Assembly: GCA_964547795.1 (NCBI GenBank)
Contig: CAZJPD010000025.1
Location: 1-14,917 of the forward strand
Length of the DNA stretch: 14,917 nt
Origin: CAZJPD01 sp964547795
Lineage (GTDB): Bacteria; Pseudomonadota; Alphaproteobacteria; Rickettsiales; Midichloriaceae
Direction: 5' to 3'
How positions within the stretch are numbered: the first letter of the stretch is position 1; each line of letters opens with the position of its first letter. Positions 14,861 through 14,917 of the stretch are shown here, one piece after another. A model generated the notes under the pieces. It had not been told where the DNA came from, did not search any database, and saw nothing but the letters and a program-made list of their open reading frames with translations. The position numbers and the translations under genes are program-made.

Positions 14861-14917
14861 ATGTATGGTTCATATGGATATAACCTAGACAGTACACACT
14901 CTGAATTATTGAAAATT
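14861..14917 (+). CDS. Possible 5' end of a gene cut by the right edge
   Basis: An ATG two bases after the prepilin-peptidase-like stop codon opens 19 codons to the window end (MYGSYGYNLDSTHSELLKI). I do not recognise it, and there is no separate ribosome binding site, though the tight spacing would allow coupled translation. It may be chance. Confidence 0.2.
   Translation, partial: MYGSYGYNLDSTHSELLKI

Overview
The window looks like part of the chromosome of an obligately host-associated alphaproteobacterium of the order Rickettsiales. Signs of this are the low G+C content, the 16S rRNA gene standing alone with its own promoter and processing helix and no 23S gene after it, decaying genes, and dispersed hairpin repeats built on the frame CATTGCGA...GTGGCAAT. 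The 16S carries GACGGGGACCCGCACAAG, which I associate with the Ehrlichia/Wolbachia/Midichloria side of the order rather than Rickettsia. Genus cannot be fixed by eye.

Layout: (1) 1-3956, minus strand: a possible gene start running off the left edge, then a type I secretion pair (PrtD-type ABC exporter and HlyD-type adaptor, ABC gene first) and the small subunit of exonuclease VII (xseB). (2) 4021-4884, minus strand: an outer-membrane beta-barrel protein with a clear terminator, and a perfect 9-bp dyad upstream of it. (3) 5056-6362: a Bax-inhibitor-1 family membrane protein, plus strand, lying between two inverted copies of a hairpin-rich repeat. (4) 6376-10425: gyrA, with a resistance-type quinolone pocket, overlapping tolB by 11 bp; tolB contains an 11-G run. 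(5) 10440-12509: tRNA-Ser(UGA), an inverted-repeat remnant, then the 16S rRNA transcription unit with promoter, 24-bp processing helix and mature gene. (6) 12764-13977, minus strand: a broken effector-like gene with a Ulp1/C48-type cysteine motif, two in-frame amber codons and a frameshift, partly of raised G+C. (7) 14346-14917, plus strand: a short prepilin-peptidase-like membrane protein lacking the catalytic aspartates, and a possible gene start cut by the right edge.

Most genes are cell-envelope or housekeeping functions. The exporter pair and the beta-barrel protein point to the host-facing surface, and the broken Ulp1-like gene looks like a discarded host-interaction factor. I see no complete new defence or mobile system. 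The best leads are the modular repeats flanking the Bax-inhibitor gene, the substituted aminoglycoside site in 16S rRNA, the GyrA pocket, the homopolymer tracts at the hlyD start and inside tolB, and the amber-interrupted gene.
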